From Kozakia baliensis (GTDB lineage: Bacteria; Pseudomonadota; Alphaproteobacteria; Acetobacterales; Acetobacteraceae), in contig NZ_CP014677.1 in the NCBI RefSeq assembly GCF_001787335.1, positions 62,001-126,000 of the forward strand: DNA of 64,000 nucleotides, written 5' to 3'. This document shows, one piece after another, positions 48,279-57,926 of this stretch. Every line of letters starts with the position of its first letter. Positions within the stretch are counted from its first letter, which is position 1. The position numbers and the translations under genes are program-made. The notes under the pieces are model-generated. The model was not told the DNA's origin, made no database searches, and was given only the letters and a program-made list of their open reading frames with translations.

Positions 48279-48740
48279 TCGGACTTCGCGAAGATGCCCA
48301 TCAAACTGGCGAAGCTCGGTGTCTGGCTGGCGCTCTTTGAACGGGTGAAAGACCGGGATCCAGCCTTGGGGATGGTCTTTCTGGACGGCACCAACATCAA
48401 GGCTCATCACAAGGCGGCGAGAGCCGCCAAAAAAAGGGGGATTTCGAAAAGCGCCGAGGCGATTGTCAGGCGCTTGGCCGCTCACGTGGAGGCTTTGGCA
48501 GCAAGGTCTGCGTAGCCGCCAACGGACGCGGAATAGCCCTTTCTTTTACCCTGACGCCGGGTCAGGCACACGAATTGCCATCTGGTCGAGAACCTGTGGG
48601 CGCGCCTCAAGGAATGGAGGGCTGTCGCAACCCGGTATGAGAAAACCGCAGCGTCCTTCATCTCCGTGATCTGCATCGCGGCCACAGCAGATTACCTCAA
48701 GACCTAACAGGTTCTGGGGCATGTCGTCAGTTAAGTTTCG
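48279..48740 (+). pseudogene. IS5 family (IS1031-like) transposase remnant
   Basis: The plus strand reads IKLAKLGVWLALFERVKD, then RDPALGMVFLDGTNIKAHHK with the first catalytic Asp, and ends GSKVCVAANGRG-like in another frame, followed by LVENLWARLKEW and ATRYEKTAASFISVICIA before a stop. The N-terminal OrfA part and the second Asp region are missing. It is a close relative of the fossil at 3421-4016. Confidence 0.65.
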
Positions 48741-48859
48741 TAGGCAAAGATGGAGGGATCGAAGCGCCGTTGATTGATGTCGCGGCTGCCTGATTTTGGA
48801 CGCAACGCACAATGATTGATGCCGTATGCGCAGGCGAGCGCTCTCTTCGCTCTGTAGCA

Positions 48860-49295
48860 CTATGCGGCTGCGCTTATCCTCTCGAGGAAGAGAAAGCGAC
48901 CCATGCTGCAGACGATATTGGCCAGTCCGATCCCGACGGTGCGGATGAATAATCCCCTTTGTGATTTCTGATCGGCAAAGACACGTTCGACACGTGAATG
49001 GTATTGCGCTGCTTTGGGGACGCCACCAGCGTTGCGTCCAAAATCTGACCCGACATGAGAAGATAACCTGCCTTCCGAAGAGTCGGTCGTATCGAAGCGG
49101 TCAAACAGACAGCCGATGCGCCAGAGCCTTTTCCAGATCAGGCCGGAACACTTCGAAATCCACAGTCCGGAAAAACGCTTCTAACTGATCGCCAAGACCG
49201 CTCCGGCGAGTCAGACGCTCTTCAATGTCAAAGAAAGCGGGCTGCTTCATGCTTTCAGTCCCCATCAAGATGGGGAAAAATGGAATCATATAGCA
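48860..49295 (-). pseudogene. IS5 family transposase remnant, internally deleted
   Basis: On the minus strand the N-terminus (KQPAFFDIEERLTRRSGLGD, FFRTVDFEVFRPDLEKALAH) is normal for a long IS5-type transposase. A deletion then joins it to LRKAGYLLMSGQILDATLVA, which holds the first catalytic Asp, and a second deletion joins that to the C-terminal VFADQKSQ- and LANIVCSMGRFLFLER-like segments. At least two internal losses and frame changes are present. Confidence 0.65.
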
Positions 49296-49967
49296 TTCGT
49301 CAGAACCCGAGGGGTTTTCGAACCCTCCACCTATCTGCCCTATAATACTTCTCCACGCACATGAAAATACCACAACATCAAATCCCGCAGACTAAACAAG
49401 TAGCCCCCTTCCCGCGCGTGGTCTGTCATTTTCTGTGTGGCCGGCCCCATTGGCAGGCATATCGTTCGGATGAGCATAACAGGGTAAAAAATGGCACCCT
49501 CCCAGACCGCTGGCTTTGATAAGATGATCGTGTAACGAACGCACGGGATCATAATAGGTGCCGCATATCACAATCTTCCGGTCGGTGCACCGTTCCTGCG
49601 TGTTATCAATCCCGATGATAACACGCAGGAACAAAGACGGAGACCAGACAAAGGAACAATATCCGAGCAAGACCGAGCGTATTCAAGCGATTGCCGTTCA
49701 GGACACGATGAAACCACGAAAAGTCCGATGCATTCAACAATCCCACTTCCCGTAATGCCGAACAAACGGCCTTGAGTCCTGGCGAGAGGATCGCTGCCCA
49801 ATACCGGCACTAGAACACACGGCCATACGGTCTGTATTGTTTGTGCTCTCTGTGTCTGCCCCCATCAGGCGTAGGCGGGTATCCCAGCGGGCTTCACATC
49901 CGATTCATCGCGTAGAACCAACAAAGTTCAGTTAAATAAGGAAAATAATCTCCCAGCAAAAAACTGA
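49296..49967. other. unannotated region with a long hairpin
   Basis: No recognisable gene was found. A 92-codon minus-strand frame at 49392-49670 has no known motifs. The region contains the 17-bp-arm inverted repeat described separately. Confidence 0.4.
49592..49632. repeat. inverted repeat with 17-bp perfect arms
   Basis: The arm GTTCCTGCGTGTTATCA (49592-49608) pairs perfectly with 49616-49632 around a 7-base spacer. There is no T-run on either side, so it is not a typical terminator. It could be a site-specific recombination or protein-binding site, or the ends of a small excised element. Confidence 0.55.
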
Positions 49968-50084
49968 TCAATCGCCCCCTCGATCGAAGCTGGTGCTCAG
50001 CGATACGACGGTGGTTACGCTGCTATCACTGAGATAGAGAAAATCTGGATTTGCAATGAGATTGCCGTCAAACTGAACGACCAT
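49968..50084 (-). CDS. possible small ORF coupled to the oxygenase gene
   Basis: A 38-codon frame starts within TAATG, sharing one base with the stop of the oxygenase gene upstream. It reads VVQFDGNLIANPDFLYLSDS then a Thr/Ser/Val-rich segment. Overlap of this kind suggests a coupled gene, perhaps truncated, because a +1 frame continues with FLLGDYFPYLTELCWFY. No family was recognised. Confidence 0.3.
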   Translation of the reverse strand: MVVQFDGNLIANPDFLYLSDSSVTTVVSLSTSFDRGGD

Positions 50085-51118
50085 TACGCCTTACGACCTA
50101 AATGCCCGAAACTCGCCGTTTTGCGTGTGCCTGAAGGCAAAGAGAGTTCGCCGCGCTTCACCTTTTCAATAAGATAACGATAAGTTTGAAGCGCTTGTGA
50201 CCACATGTGATCACCGATCTTCATGGCCTCATAGGATGAGCTCTGATGACCGAAAGTCGGAAGTGGTTTGATCTCAGTATGATAATCGCAAGCGTAAAAA
50301 AGCGGGAACGAATACCGTTCTGCACTGACTTTGCGAACCCGATGAGCGGTAGCGACGAATGCGCCTGCTGTCATCACTTCCAGCATGTCGCCGATATTGA
50401 CAACGAACGTTCCCGGGATGGGGGGCGCGTCAATCCATACTCCTTCACCATTCATGACTTCGAGGCCAGGCACATCGGCAAGAAGAATAGTAAAGCATTC
50501 GTAATCGGTATGTGAGCCGATGCCGGGTGCGTCTTCGGCTTTGGCGTCGTAAGGGTAATGAATCATTCGCAGTTTCGAGGGCGGAAAGTTCGCCATGTCA
50601 TCGAATGCGTTCTCGGGGAGGCCGAGCGCGAGCGCAAAACCTCGAAACAACGTGCGCCCGAGATCGAAGACCGCGCGATAGTAAGCCTCGGCACGTTCGC
50701 GAAAATGCGGCACAACAGGCCAAACGTTAGGACCAAGTAATGGAGTGCCTGAAGTAACCAATGGGTTGTCTACTGGGACCTCATAACCGATATCGAAGGC
50801 TTCCTTGTGATCTGGACGGCCAGATCCATAGATTTCCTCGCCTTCCGGCACATAACCCTTATGGGTCGCGGAAGCGCCGATATAGTAGTCCATCTTCCGG
50901 TCCATCGGCTGTGCAAAAAAATCTTTGGCTGCTTCACGAACTCCAGTGATGAGTTCGTCATGGATACGATGCCCGGAAATATATAGAAAACCTACGCGAT
51001 GGGCGGCCTCACCGAGTTCACGAGCAACGACCTGACGGTCTGCCTCGTTCGCGGAATACAAACCGGCGATATCAATATTAGGAATAGATGTGAACGTTTC
51101 ATTGTCGGTCGTCATCAT
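50084..51118 (-). CDS. 2-oxoglutarate/Fe(II)-dependent oxygenase, isopenicillin N synthase family
   Basis: The 344-residue protein starts at the ATG at 51118 behind GGAAAGG, three bases after the preceding gene ends. The N-terminal DIOX_N domain ([31 protein letters not shown]) is followed by the double-stranded beta-helix. The iron ligands are the His and Asp of [13 protein letters not shown] and the distal His of TAHRVRKVS; the 2-oxoglutarate Arg is in [11 protein letters not shown]. Such enzymes hydroxylate or oxidatively cleave small molecules. It is the last complete gene of the minus-strand operon. Substrate unknown. Confidence 0.87.
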   Translation of the reverse strand: MMTTDNETFTSIPNIDIAGLYSANEADRQVVARELGEAAHRVGFLYISGHRIHDELITGVREAAKDFFAQPMDRKMDYYIGASATHKGYVPEGEEIYGSGRPDHKEAFDIGYEVPVDNPLVTSGTPLLGPNVWPVVPHFRERAEAYYRAVFDLGRTLFRGFALALGLPENAFDDMANFPPSKLRMIHYPYDAKAEDAPGIGSHTDYECFTILLADVPGLEVMNGEGVWIDAPPIPGTFVVNIGDMLEVMTAGAFVATAHRVRKVSAERYSFPLFYACDYHTEIKPLPTFGHQSSSYEAMKIGDHMWSQALQTYRYLIEKVKRGELSLPSGTRKTASFGHLGRKA

Positions 51119-51120
51119 CG

Positions 51121-51972
51121 TCACCTTTCCTGGTTCCATGTAGCGAAATGGCGCTGCTCTTCCGTGCCGATCCAGCGATTGAGATTCCATAGGTCCGCGA
51201 CGGGCATGTTCGTGAACGGCAATGTATGGAGGTAGCCGTCCGGCCCGAATTCCGGCGTCATGGTAGTGATTTCGTAACCCCGCCGTTGCTGGGATTCCCA
51301 GACCGATTGCCAGAATGTCCGATGGAACGACAGGGCATGCCTATATTCCGGCGCTCCCGGATGAGGTACCTGCGGTCCCTGCTCATAGCCAACGCGCGCC
51401 TGTAGATGGTGAACACGGTCGATAAATCCAATGAAATCGTCCAGTGGGTCATCGAGCAGGCGTTCACATACCACAATCCAATGGCTTATATCGGCGGTGA
51501 ATAACGCATCGGGACAAAGAGGCAGTACGTCCAGCATGACCCATGGTGACGCGAGAATACGCGAACGGTGCGTTTCGAACACGCAGGTAAGGCCCATTTC
51601 ACGTCCGATCTTACAGGCAGCGTTGATGAATTCCGCCTGCAGGTGAACGGGCCAGCGGTCGTTACCACCGAGCACGTTGACGAACCGAGGAGCCATGGGA
51701 ATCGCACGTTCCAGCGCCTGACGTAGGTCGTCTAGATGATCGTGTAGAGAAGCGGATTGTCTTGGAATAACGCCGCCGCCAGTGAGCGCGATAGCGATGT
51801 AGGACATATTTTCGTCCCGCAGGAGGCGGGACTTATCGGAGGCTTCCGCAATAGTATTTGGAATTCGCGCTTCGATGCCGATGAAACCAGCGGCACGTGC
51901 CTCATCGATCACAACATCCCACGAGCGTTGTTCGCCCCAGCATGTCCTGAACAAAGCAAGCTTCATACTCAC
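51121..51972 (-). CDS. sugar phosphate isomerase/epimerase-type TIM barrel protein
   Basis: The 283-residue protein belongs to the xylose isomerase-like/AP endonuclease 2 superfamily. Likely metal ligands are the Glu of [10 protein letters not shown], the Asp/His of [10 protein letters not shown], the His of VHHLQARVG and the Glu of MTPEFGPDG. Members isomerise or epimerise sugars and related hydroxy acids. It lies 14 bp after the TonB receptor gene and three bases before the oxygenase gene, so the three are co-transcribed. Confidence 0.82.
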   Translation of the reverse strand: MSMKLALFRTCWGEQRSWDVVIDEARAAGFIGIEARIPNTIAEASDKSRLLRDENMSYIAIALTGGGVIPRQSASLHDHLDDLRQALERAIPMAPRFVNVLGGNDRWPVHLQAEFINAACKIGREMGLTCVFETHRSRILASPWVMLDVLPLCPDALFTADISHWIVVCERLLDDPLDDFIGFIDRVHHLQARVGYEQGPQVPHPGAPEYRHALSFHRTFWQSVWESQQRRGYEITTMTPEFGPDGYLHTLPFTNMPVADLWNLNRWIGTEEQRHFATWNQER

Positions 51973-51986
51973 CCCGCATGTATCGG

Positions 51987-54281
51987 TCAGAAATTATAGC
52001 GTAAGTCGCATCCGACCCAGCGTGGCGTTTGGATATATTGCACGCGGCTGTTGTCGCTTCCAGTATAGGAATAGGTATTGCCATGTTTGTCGAGCATGTT
52101 GTCCACGTAAACCGCAGCCGTCCATTTCCCAGTTTTCGGACCGATTTCCATGCGCATTCCCATCGAACTGATCTTGCTGGTCATGCCGTTCGGATCTCCA
52201 AGTGCTACCAGCATATTGTCCTTCCAGGTACTGCTGACCTGGAACGTGAGGCGATAGCGTGGCGAGACATCGACGCCGTAACGTGCATAAGCACTCCATG
52301 AGAAACGCGGTGCAAAAGGCAAGGATGAGTGGGCATCCACGTTGGAGAGAAGCGGCAGTCCGCCAATGTTCGTGACCTGGGATTTCGCCTGACCGTCCAA
52401 GTAGGCAAACGAACCGTTCAGGTCGAGATTGGGTATGATGTTGTGCAGCGTGCTGCTGATTTCACCGCCGCGTGTGCGCGCACGAGGGATCGGACCGAGA
52501 CTAAGTGACGTGATATTGCCCGGCATCTCGGCCACGAAAAGGGTCTGACGGTTATGATATTCATAGTCGAACAGTGCGCCGTCGATCTGAATGCGGTTAT
52601 GCCAGAGACTAGTCTTGGCGCCGACCTCGTAAGCGATAAGATTTTCCGGGCGCACATAATCAAGCGCACTGTTGGCGCTGACGGGAGCAGCGAAATACGC
52701 TCCTGCCTTGTAACCGTTGGAGATGGTTCCATAGACGAGCGTGCCGGGTGCGATCGTGTAGCGGAGGCCGACTTTCCCGGTCCAGCGTTCATAGGTGTTA
52801 TTGCTATTACGATAGGTCAGATTGGAGCCGGGAACACCGGTCAAGGCTCCGCCATCATCGACCGTGCCGCCACGAAAGCCACGCTCGTCATAGGAAAGGC
52901 GCCCTCCTGCGATAAAGTCGAGGCCTTTGACAATATTGGTGACCGTGTTGATGTAGAGTCCGGTTGAAAGATTTTGCTGCACGAAATGATCGGTCAGAGT
53001 GCCGGCTGGATTGTCGAGCAAAAACGAGCGGAAGCTCGTGTAAGCGCCATTGATCTTGTCGAAGGATTCATAAACGCCGACCGTCAGGTGCAGCCTATTG
53101 GCAATTGTTGTGCGCAGATGCATGTCATGCGATTGGACAATATAAGTATCGTTCCAGCGATAATCGCCAACATTGACGGACTCGCCATCGTAGTTTTCGT
53201 AAGTGTTGCGGCGATAGAAATCGATCCCGGTCGCAGATGTGAACGTGCCCCAATCAAAATTGTGAGTGTAATTGAGACCAACACCACCGCCATTTTCATT
53301 ACGTGTCGCGCGGTTGGAGCCGACATTGACGGCATTGCTCTTTGCGTTCGGGCCGACGCCGATCGTTCTGTCCACAAAGCCGTTGACCGCGTCCCCATCG
53401 GTGTCTTGTGGAGAAGAAGGTGTACCCTTGTCGCGGACATAATGAATGTTCAGCAACAGGGATGAACGGTCGTCGATGTCAAAACGAGTCTGATTGCGCA
53501 ATCCGAGCAGATCTTGTGCGCCGTAGAGTTTGTTCGTGTGGATATCGTGCTGCCAACCATCACCTTTGATGTAGCTAAACGAGAAACGGTTGAAGATATG
53601 ATCACTGATCGGCGTATTAATCGCGGCGCGTGCAGTATTGGTATTGTAGCTGCTGTAGCCCCAATTCAAATAACCGCCGAATTTCGAGGATGGCTTGATG
53701 GATTCAACATTGATCGTGCCGCCCGTAGTGCTGCGCCCGTATTCGAAACCTTGCGGCCCCTTCTCGACGCTGACGGTCTGAACATCGAACATCTGGCCGT
53801 TATATTGAACTGGATAAGGCGCGAACACGCCATCTTGGTAGATGCCGATACCGCCCATGTTAGTACCGATATAATCGTCCAGCCCAATGCCGCGAATGGA
53901 GAAGATCGGTGTGCTGCCGGAGGTTGCGTTGACGGCGGTGACGCCGGGTACAAAGTTTGCGATTTCCTTGGGGCTAACGATATGAAGCTGCTCTAATTCC
54001 TTGCCACTCAAGGTATTTACCGTATTGGCCATTTGGCGGAAACGGTGCGTTCGCGCACTTGTGACGGTAATGGCTTCAGGTTCCCGCGGCGCATTGAGAG
54101 GGGCTGAGGTGCGATGACCGGCTCGGGTAGGATGACGGGCGTGAGAAATTCTCTCTATAGAATGATTTGGCGTAGCAGCGACAGCAAGGTGACTGATACC
54201 GGAAAGAAGCAGTGCCGCCCATATGGCATGCCGACCATGGCAAAGATATGGGGTGTTGCGGGAAAAAAGCTGAGTTTTCAT
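51987..54281 (-). CDS. TonB-dependent outer membrane receptor
   Basis: The 764-residue precursor has a signal region (HAIWAALLLSGISHLAVAA), a TonB-box-like EAITVTSARTHR segment near residue 70, and a plug domain (IANFVPGVTAVNA, FSIRGIGLDDYIG, VSVEKGPQGFEYGRSTTGGT). The barrel fills the rest and ends in WVGCDLRYNF. It is of the iron-siderophore type in length, but its position between an amino-acid ABC transporter and catabolic enzymes suggests a small organic ligand, possibly a metal chelate. It is complete. Confidence 0.9.
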   Translation of the reverse strand: MKTQLFSRNTPYLCHGRHAIWAALLLSGISHLAVAATPNHSIERISHARHPTRAGHRTSAPLNAPREPEAITVTSARTHRFRQMANTVNTLSGKELEQLHIVSPKEIANFVPGVTAVNATSGSTPIFSIRGIGLDDYIGTNMGGIGIYQDGVFAPYPVQYNGQMFDVQTVSVEKGPQGFEYGRSTTGGTINVESIKPSSKFGGYLNWGYSSYNTNTARAAINTPISDHIFNRFSFSYIKGDGWQHDIHTNKLYGAQDLLGLRNQTRFDIDDRSSLLLNIHYVRDKGTPSSPQDTDGDAVNGFVDRTIGVGPNAKSNAVNVGSNRATRNENGGGVGLNYTHNFDWGTFTSATGIDFYRRNTYENYDGESVNVGDYRWNDTYIVQSHDMHLRTTIANRLHLTVGVYESFDKINGAYTSFRSFLLDNPAGTLTDHFVQQNLSTGLYINTVTNIVKGLDFIAGGRLSYDERGFRGGTVDDGGALTGVPGSNLTYRNSNNTYERWTGKVGLRYTIAPGTLVYGTISNGYKAGAYFAAPVSANSALDYVRPENLIAYEVGAKTSLWHNRIQIDGALFDYEYHNRQTLFVAEMPGNITSLSLGPIPRARTRGGEISSTLHNIIPNLDLNGSFAYLDGQAKSQVTNIGGLPLLSNVDAHSSLPFAPRFSWSAYARYGVDVSPRYRLTFQVSSTWKDNMLVALGDPNGMTSKISSMGMRMEIGPKTGKWTAAVYVDNMLDKHGNTYSYTGSDNSRVQYIQTPRWVGCDLRYNF

Positions 54282-54396
54282 CGGGCCGCCTCACAAGACA
54301 TCAGTGTTGTTTCGATATAGGAATAAGATAGCGGAATTTTTCGTTATGAAGCTCTGAAACCTTACTTTCGTTATGTCTCAAATGGCGAGCCAGAGA

Positions 54397-55155
54397 TCAA
54401 AACCTTATCATTTGCTCAAGGAAAGCGCGTGCTCGGTCGGTACGCGCGGCGTTGAAGAACTCTTCCGGCGGGGCGATTTCGAGGATGCTACCACGATCCA
54501 TAAACACGATTCGGTCGGCAATCCGACGTGCAAAACCCATTTCATGAGTAACGCAGATCGTGGTAATTTTCTGCCGCGCAAGGCTATCTATAATCGAGAC
54601 GATACCAGTTATTGCTTCTGGATCGAGCGCCGCCGTAGGTTCGTCGAATAGGATGATTTCGGGGTTCATGCACAAGGCGCGCGCGATAGCAACGCGCTGT
54701 TGTTGGCCCCCGGAGAGTTGAATCGGGTATTTGTCGGCTTGATCCCCGATGCCCACCTGCGTGAGATATCGCCTAGCCTCTTCCTCTGCTTTTGCGCGTG
54801 GAGTATTGCGCACGAGACGCGGCGCGAGTGTACAATTGTCCAGAACACTGAGATGCGGAAACAGGTTATAATTTTGAAATACCATTCCGACCGTTCCACG
54901 TAGCACGGCCAGATCGGTCCTATCATCTATAATCTTACCATCGATCATTAACGTGCCGCTGTCATGCGGTTCGACCCGGTTTAAGCAACGGATAAAAGTT
55001 GATTTTCCCGAACCTGAAGGGCCGAGCACGACTATTTTTTCTCCGCGTTCGATATCGATGTTGAGGCGATCAAGTGCGAGGAAATCCTTGTAGAACTTGC
55101 TGAGGCTGCGAACAGAAATCCGCTTGCTCGGATTGGGCAGGATATCAATGTCCAT
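54397..55155 (-). CDS. polar amino acid ABC transporter ATP-binding protein
   Basis: The 252-residue ATPase starts at the ATG at 55155, 11 bases inside the permease gene; a longer frame upstream has no homology. It has Walker A ([17 protein letters not shown]), the Q-loop ([13 protein letters not shown]), the signature [15 protein letters not shown], Walker B ([14 protein letters not shown]) and the H-loop ([10 protein letters not shown]). These are typical of the GlnQ/HisP polar amino acid family. It powers the fused binding protein-permease encoded just before it. Confidence 0.93.
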   Translation of the reverse strand: MDIDILPNPSKRISVRSLSKFYKDFLALDRLNIDIERGEKIVVLGPSGSGKSTFIRCLNRVEPHDSGTLMIDGKIIDDRTDLAVLRGTVGMVFQNYNLFPHLSVLDNCTLAPRLVRNTPRAKAEEEARRYLTQVGIGDQADKYPIQLSGGQQQRVAIARALCMNPEIILFDEPTAALDPEAITGIVSIIDSLARQKITTICVTHEMGFARRIADRIVFMDRGSILEIAPPEEFFNAARTDRARAFLEQMIRF

Positions 55156-56710
55156 TGGCGGTTGCCTTGTTACGGTCAGCCCAGGCAAAGCGGCGCTCAA
55201 TCCGCTTTTGCAAAAAAAGGAATAAAAACACCATACCAAGGTAGTATACGAGCGCTGCAGAATAATATTCCGTAAATTCGAAGGTTCGCGCGACCTGAAT
55301 TTGAGTGACGGCAAGGAGTTCCTGAAGGGAGATCACCGAGGCAAGAGATGTCGTTTTCAGAAGGCTGATAAATTCGTTGATCGTCGGGGGCAGCGCGATA
55401 CGCAGCGCTTGAGGAAAAATGATATGACGATAGGCCTGCGACGTCTTCATACCGAGAGCATTTCCCGCAAGCAGTTGTCCTGGATCGACGGCTTGCAAAG
55501 CGGCACGATTAATTTCTACCTGATAGGCGGACTCATTGATTGAAAGAGAAAGCCATGTGGCGAGGAAAGGTGTAAACCAACTTTCCCGAAAGATCGGTAG
55601 GAATTGCGGTAGAGCATTCCAAATGAACAAAAGCTGAAGCAGCGTGGGGGCGCCGCGAAAAACTGCAACATAGGCCGAAAGCAGCATCCGCAGCGGCGAG
55701 CGCGGGCCGTTGAGCTTTAGTGCGATGGGAATGGAGATCAAAATGGCCGTGAAATGAGCCGCGAGGGCAACGATTAATGTGAGTGCCGCCCCCTTTACGA
55801 ATGCCCAAGAAGTAAGAGCCGAAAAAAAGACTGCTACATTAAATACTGACGAAGTCGAGCGATCATTGAAGATCTGCGCCTGCTTGCCGGAAATTCCCCA
55901 TTTCTTCGCCAGGGTTTCTAGTGTGCCATTTTGCGTCAACTCTGCAATAGCTTGTTCCAGAAGCGCTCGTTCCTGCGCGTTTTTACGGATGTAAATAGCG
56001 AAGTCGCGAAAATCTGGATTGTCGGGCTTTAGAATAATACTGACTTTTCCGCCGAGTTGCTTCTGGCGAAAATAGACTTCTACGTCCTGACTAATGAGCG
56101 CATCCACGCGACCAATCAACACCTGCTGAATAACTTGATCTTCGGTCGGATAAAGCTGGAGAAGGATGGGGGGTCGCCCTGCAATGCGCAGTCGATCGTT
56201 TTCTTTTTCGACAAGGGCGGCATAACTAGTCCCTGCCTCGACGGCGATAGTCTTGCCCGAAAGAGCATCTAACGAGGTGATTGGCGGGGTGCCAGAACGG
56301 GCAATTATCACCATTGAAGAGGCTAGATATGGAACGGCATCGTAGTTCTTTTCGCGGCCAGCCTGACGCATGACGCCGCTAATGACCATATCGCAGCGAG
56401 ATGCGGCCAGGCTGGGAAACATGCCTTCGAATTCCATCGTGGTGATGACGGCTTTGGCATGCCACAGTCTGGAAAGTTCATGGACCACATCAATGTCATA
56501 GCCCGCCAGCGAGCTAGCCTCTGCACCATTGACAAAGGTCATCGGGGGCAAAGTCGGGTTGGTGCATACTCGTAATTCACCGCCGTTAACGAAGGTAGGT
56601 GCCGTTCTTTCGGCAGATTGGCCCACTGTAGGCGATACGAAAGGAAGTATTGCGACAAGCAAAATTCCCAAAAATCTTGCCAGGCCACGGTTCCAAACGT
56701 CATGCCTCAT
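55145..56710 (-). CDS. fused substrate-binding protein and permease of an amino-acid ABC transporter
   Basis: The 521-residue protein has a signal peptide (FLGILLVAILPFVSPTVGQS), a periplasmic binding domain of the SBP_bac_3 type (residues about 35-290: GELRVCTNPTLPPMTFVNG, YDIDVVHELSRLW, VEAGTSYAALVE) and a HisM-type permease domain (about 300-515) with the EAA loop INRAALQAVDPGQLLAGNALG. The fusion makes a separate binding protein unnecessary. Its start overlaps the lysR stop by four bases (ATGA). The binding domain class points to a polar amino acid or opine-like ligand. Confidence 0.9.
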   Translation of the reverse strand: MRHDVWNRGLARFLGILLVAILPFVSPTVGQSAERTAPTFVNGGELRVCTNPTLPPMTFVNGAEASSLAGYDIDVVHELSRLWHAKAVITTMEFEGMFPSLAASRCDMVISGVMRQAGREKNYDAVPYLASSMVIIARSGTPPITSLDALSGKTIAVEAGTSYAALVEKENDRLRIAGRPPILLQLYPTEDQVIQQVLIGRVDALISQDVEVYFRQKQLGGKVSIILKPDNPDFRDFAIYIRKNAQERALLEQAIAELTQNGTLETLAKKWGISGKQAQIFNDRSTSSVFNVAVFFSALTSWAFVKGAALTLIVALAAHFTAILISIPIALKLNGPRSPLRMLLSAYVAVFRGAPTLLQLLFIWNALPQFLPIFRESWFTPFLATWLSLSINESAYQVEINRAALQAVDPGQLLAGNALGMKTSQAYRHIIFPQALRIALPPTINEFISLLKTTSLASVISLQELLAVTQIQVARTFEFTEYYSAALVYYLGMVFLFLFLQKRIERRFAWADRNKATANGH

Positions 56711-57666
56711 GCGCTGACCTCATCGAGTATGCTGCGGAAGGCCTCGATCATCGGCTCATTCTCAGGCGAAGGACGGGCAAGGAGATAGAAGCTATTGGTA
56801 AGCGATAGATCGCCGAACGCCACTTTACGGAGCGAGCCTTCGGCGAGCATTGGAGCCGCGAAAAGTTCTGGAAGGAAGCCTAGATAAACGCCCGAGAGAA
56901 TGAGAAGCGCACGGGAATCTACATTATCGGCAGTGGCGCGAAAATTCATTTCGGCTTTAAGGCCGTCCCATGCGGGAGAAGTTGCAGCGTCTGACACCTC
57001 GATCATTCGAGCTTGCGTTAGAGCCGCGCGCGTGATGTCGGTTTCGAGTAGGGAAAAGAATGGGTGACGTTGGCCACAGTAGATAAAAGAGGTTTCCTGG
57101 AACAGTGCAGTGGTCTGCATTTCAGGCCGTTGTTGGGGGTAGAGCGTAATACCCGCGGTAGCTGTTCCGTTGATGACAGCGAACTCGACTTCGCGCGGAG
57201 TACCGGAACGAACATTCATATAAACATTGGGAAAGCGTGTACTGAAGCGCTCGATAGCTCGGACAAGAGCCGTTTCGCCGTGAATTTGAATTGTATCCGG
57301 AAGATAAAGCCGAAATTCTCCAGAAAGAGTTCCTGTAGCGTCGCTAAGCCGTTTCTGGAAAATTTCCATATCAGCGAAGAATTTTAGCGTAGCATCCAGT
57401 ACTGCCTCTCCGGCGGCGGTCAAGGCGAAACCGCTACGCCCACGCTGGCAAAGCGTAAGATTGAGCCGTTTTTCAAGTGATGAAATATCGATGCTGACAG
57501 CAGATTTGCTTTTACCCAAAGCAATTTCAGCGGCAGCGAAACCGCCATGTTCCGCAACATTGACGAAAACTCGGAGTAGCCGCAAATCGACTTCAGCAAT
57601 CCGGCCTTGGAACCCTGAAGTCCGTGCAACGAGGCGACGTGATGGGGAGGCGTGCTTACGTGGCAA
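56707..57666 (-). CDS. LysR-type transcriptional regulator
   Basis: The 319-residue protein has an N-terminal extension of about 25 residues, then the LysR helix-turn-helix (LRLLRVFVNVAEHGGFAAAE, KSKSAVSIDISSLEKRL) and a full effector domain (LSGEFRLYLPDTIQIHG to the end). It heads the minus-strand transporter-oxygenase operon, with its stop overlapping the next start by four bases, and it is divergent from the amidinohydrolase operon. It likely controls both arms in response to the imported substrate. Confidence 0.9.
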   Translation of the reverse strand: MPRKHASPSRRLVARTSGFQGRIAEVDLRLLRVFVNVAEHGGFAAAEIALGKSKSAVSIDISSLEKRLNLTLCQRGRSGFALTAAGEAVLDATLKFFADMEIFQKRLSDATGTLSGEFRLYLPDTIQIHGETALVRAIERFSTRFPNVYMNVRSGTPREVEFAVINGTATAGITLYPQQRPEMQTTALFQETSFIYCGQRHPFFSLLETDITRAALTQARMIEVSDAATSPAWDGLKAEMNFRATADNVDSRALLILSGVYLGFLPELFAAPMLAEGSLRKVAFGDLSLTNSFYLLARPSPENEPMIEAFRSILDEVSA

Positions 57667-57751
57667 AATTTGTTTGTTCCCAGCTTGGCGATGCCTACTT
57701 ATAAACTATTCAAAACGAAAGAGACCCCGTCAACTGCTGTCGTGATAATTT

Positions 57752-57771
57752 AGTTTCATCAGTCTTAAACT
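57752..57771. promoter_or_regulatory. LysR-type inverted repeat between the divergent operons
   Basis: AGTTT and AAACT flank ten bases, giving a short inverted repeat of the LysR T-N11-A type. It lies in the intergenic region between lysR and the amidinohydrolase gene, 86 bp from the lysR start. Similar short repeats can occur by chance. Confidence 0.4.
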
Positions 57772-57926
57772 GAACTTACCAAATTGCGGATGTGAAGTTC
57801 GTGCCGTGCAGTTTGGCGTGCGCCAAAGTAAAATTGCGACAAATCGAAACGAGACGCCCCCGCAATGCTGTTACGCATTCAGAATATCCGCAGCACCTAG
57901 GATCGTCCGGCCAAAGGAAAAAATGC

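Noticed and set aside
52554-53996. Several plus-strand frames of 137-163 codons within the TonB receptor
   Set aside because: They are antisense shadows of a complete receptor gene.
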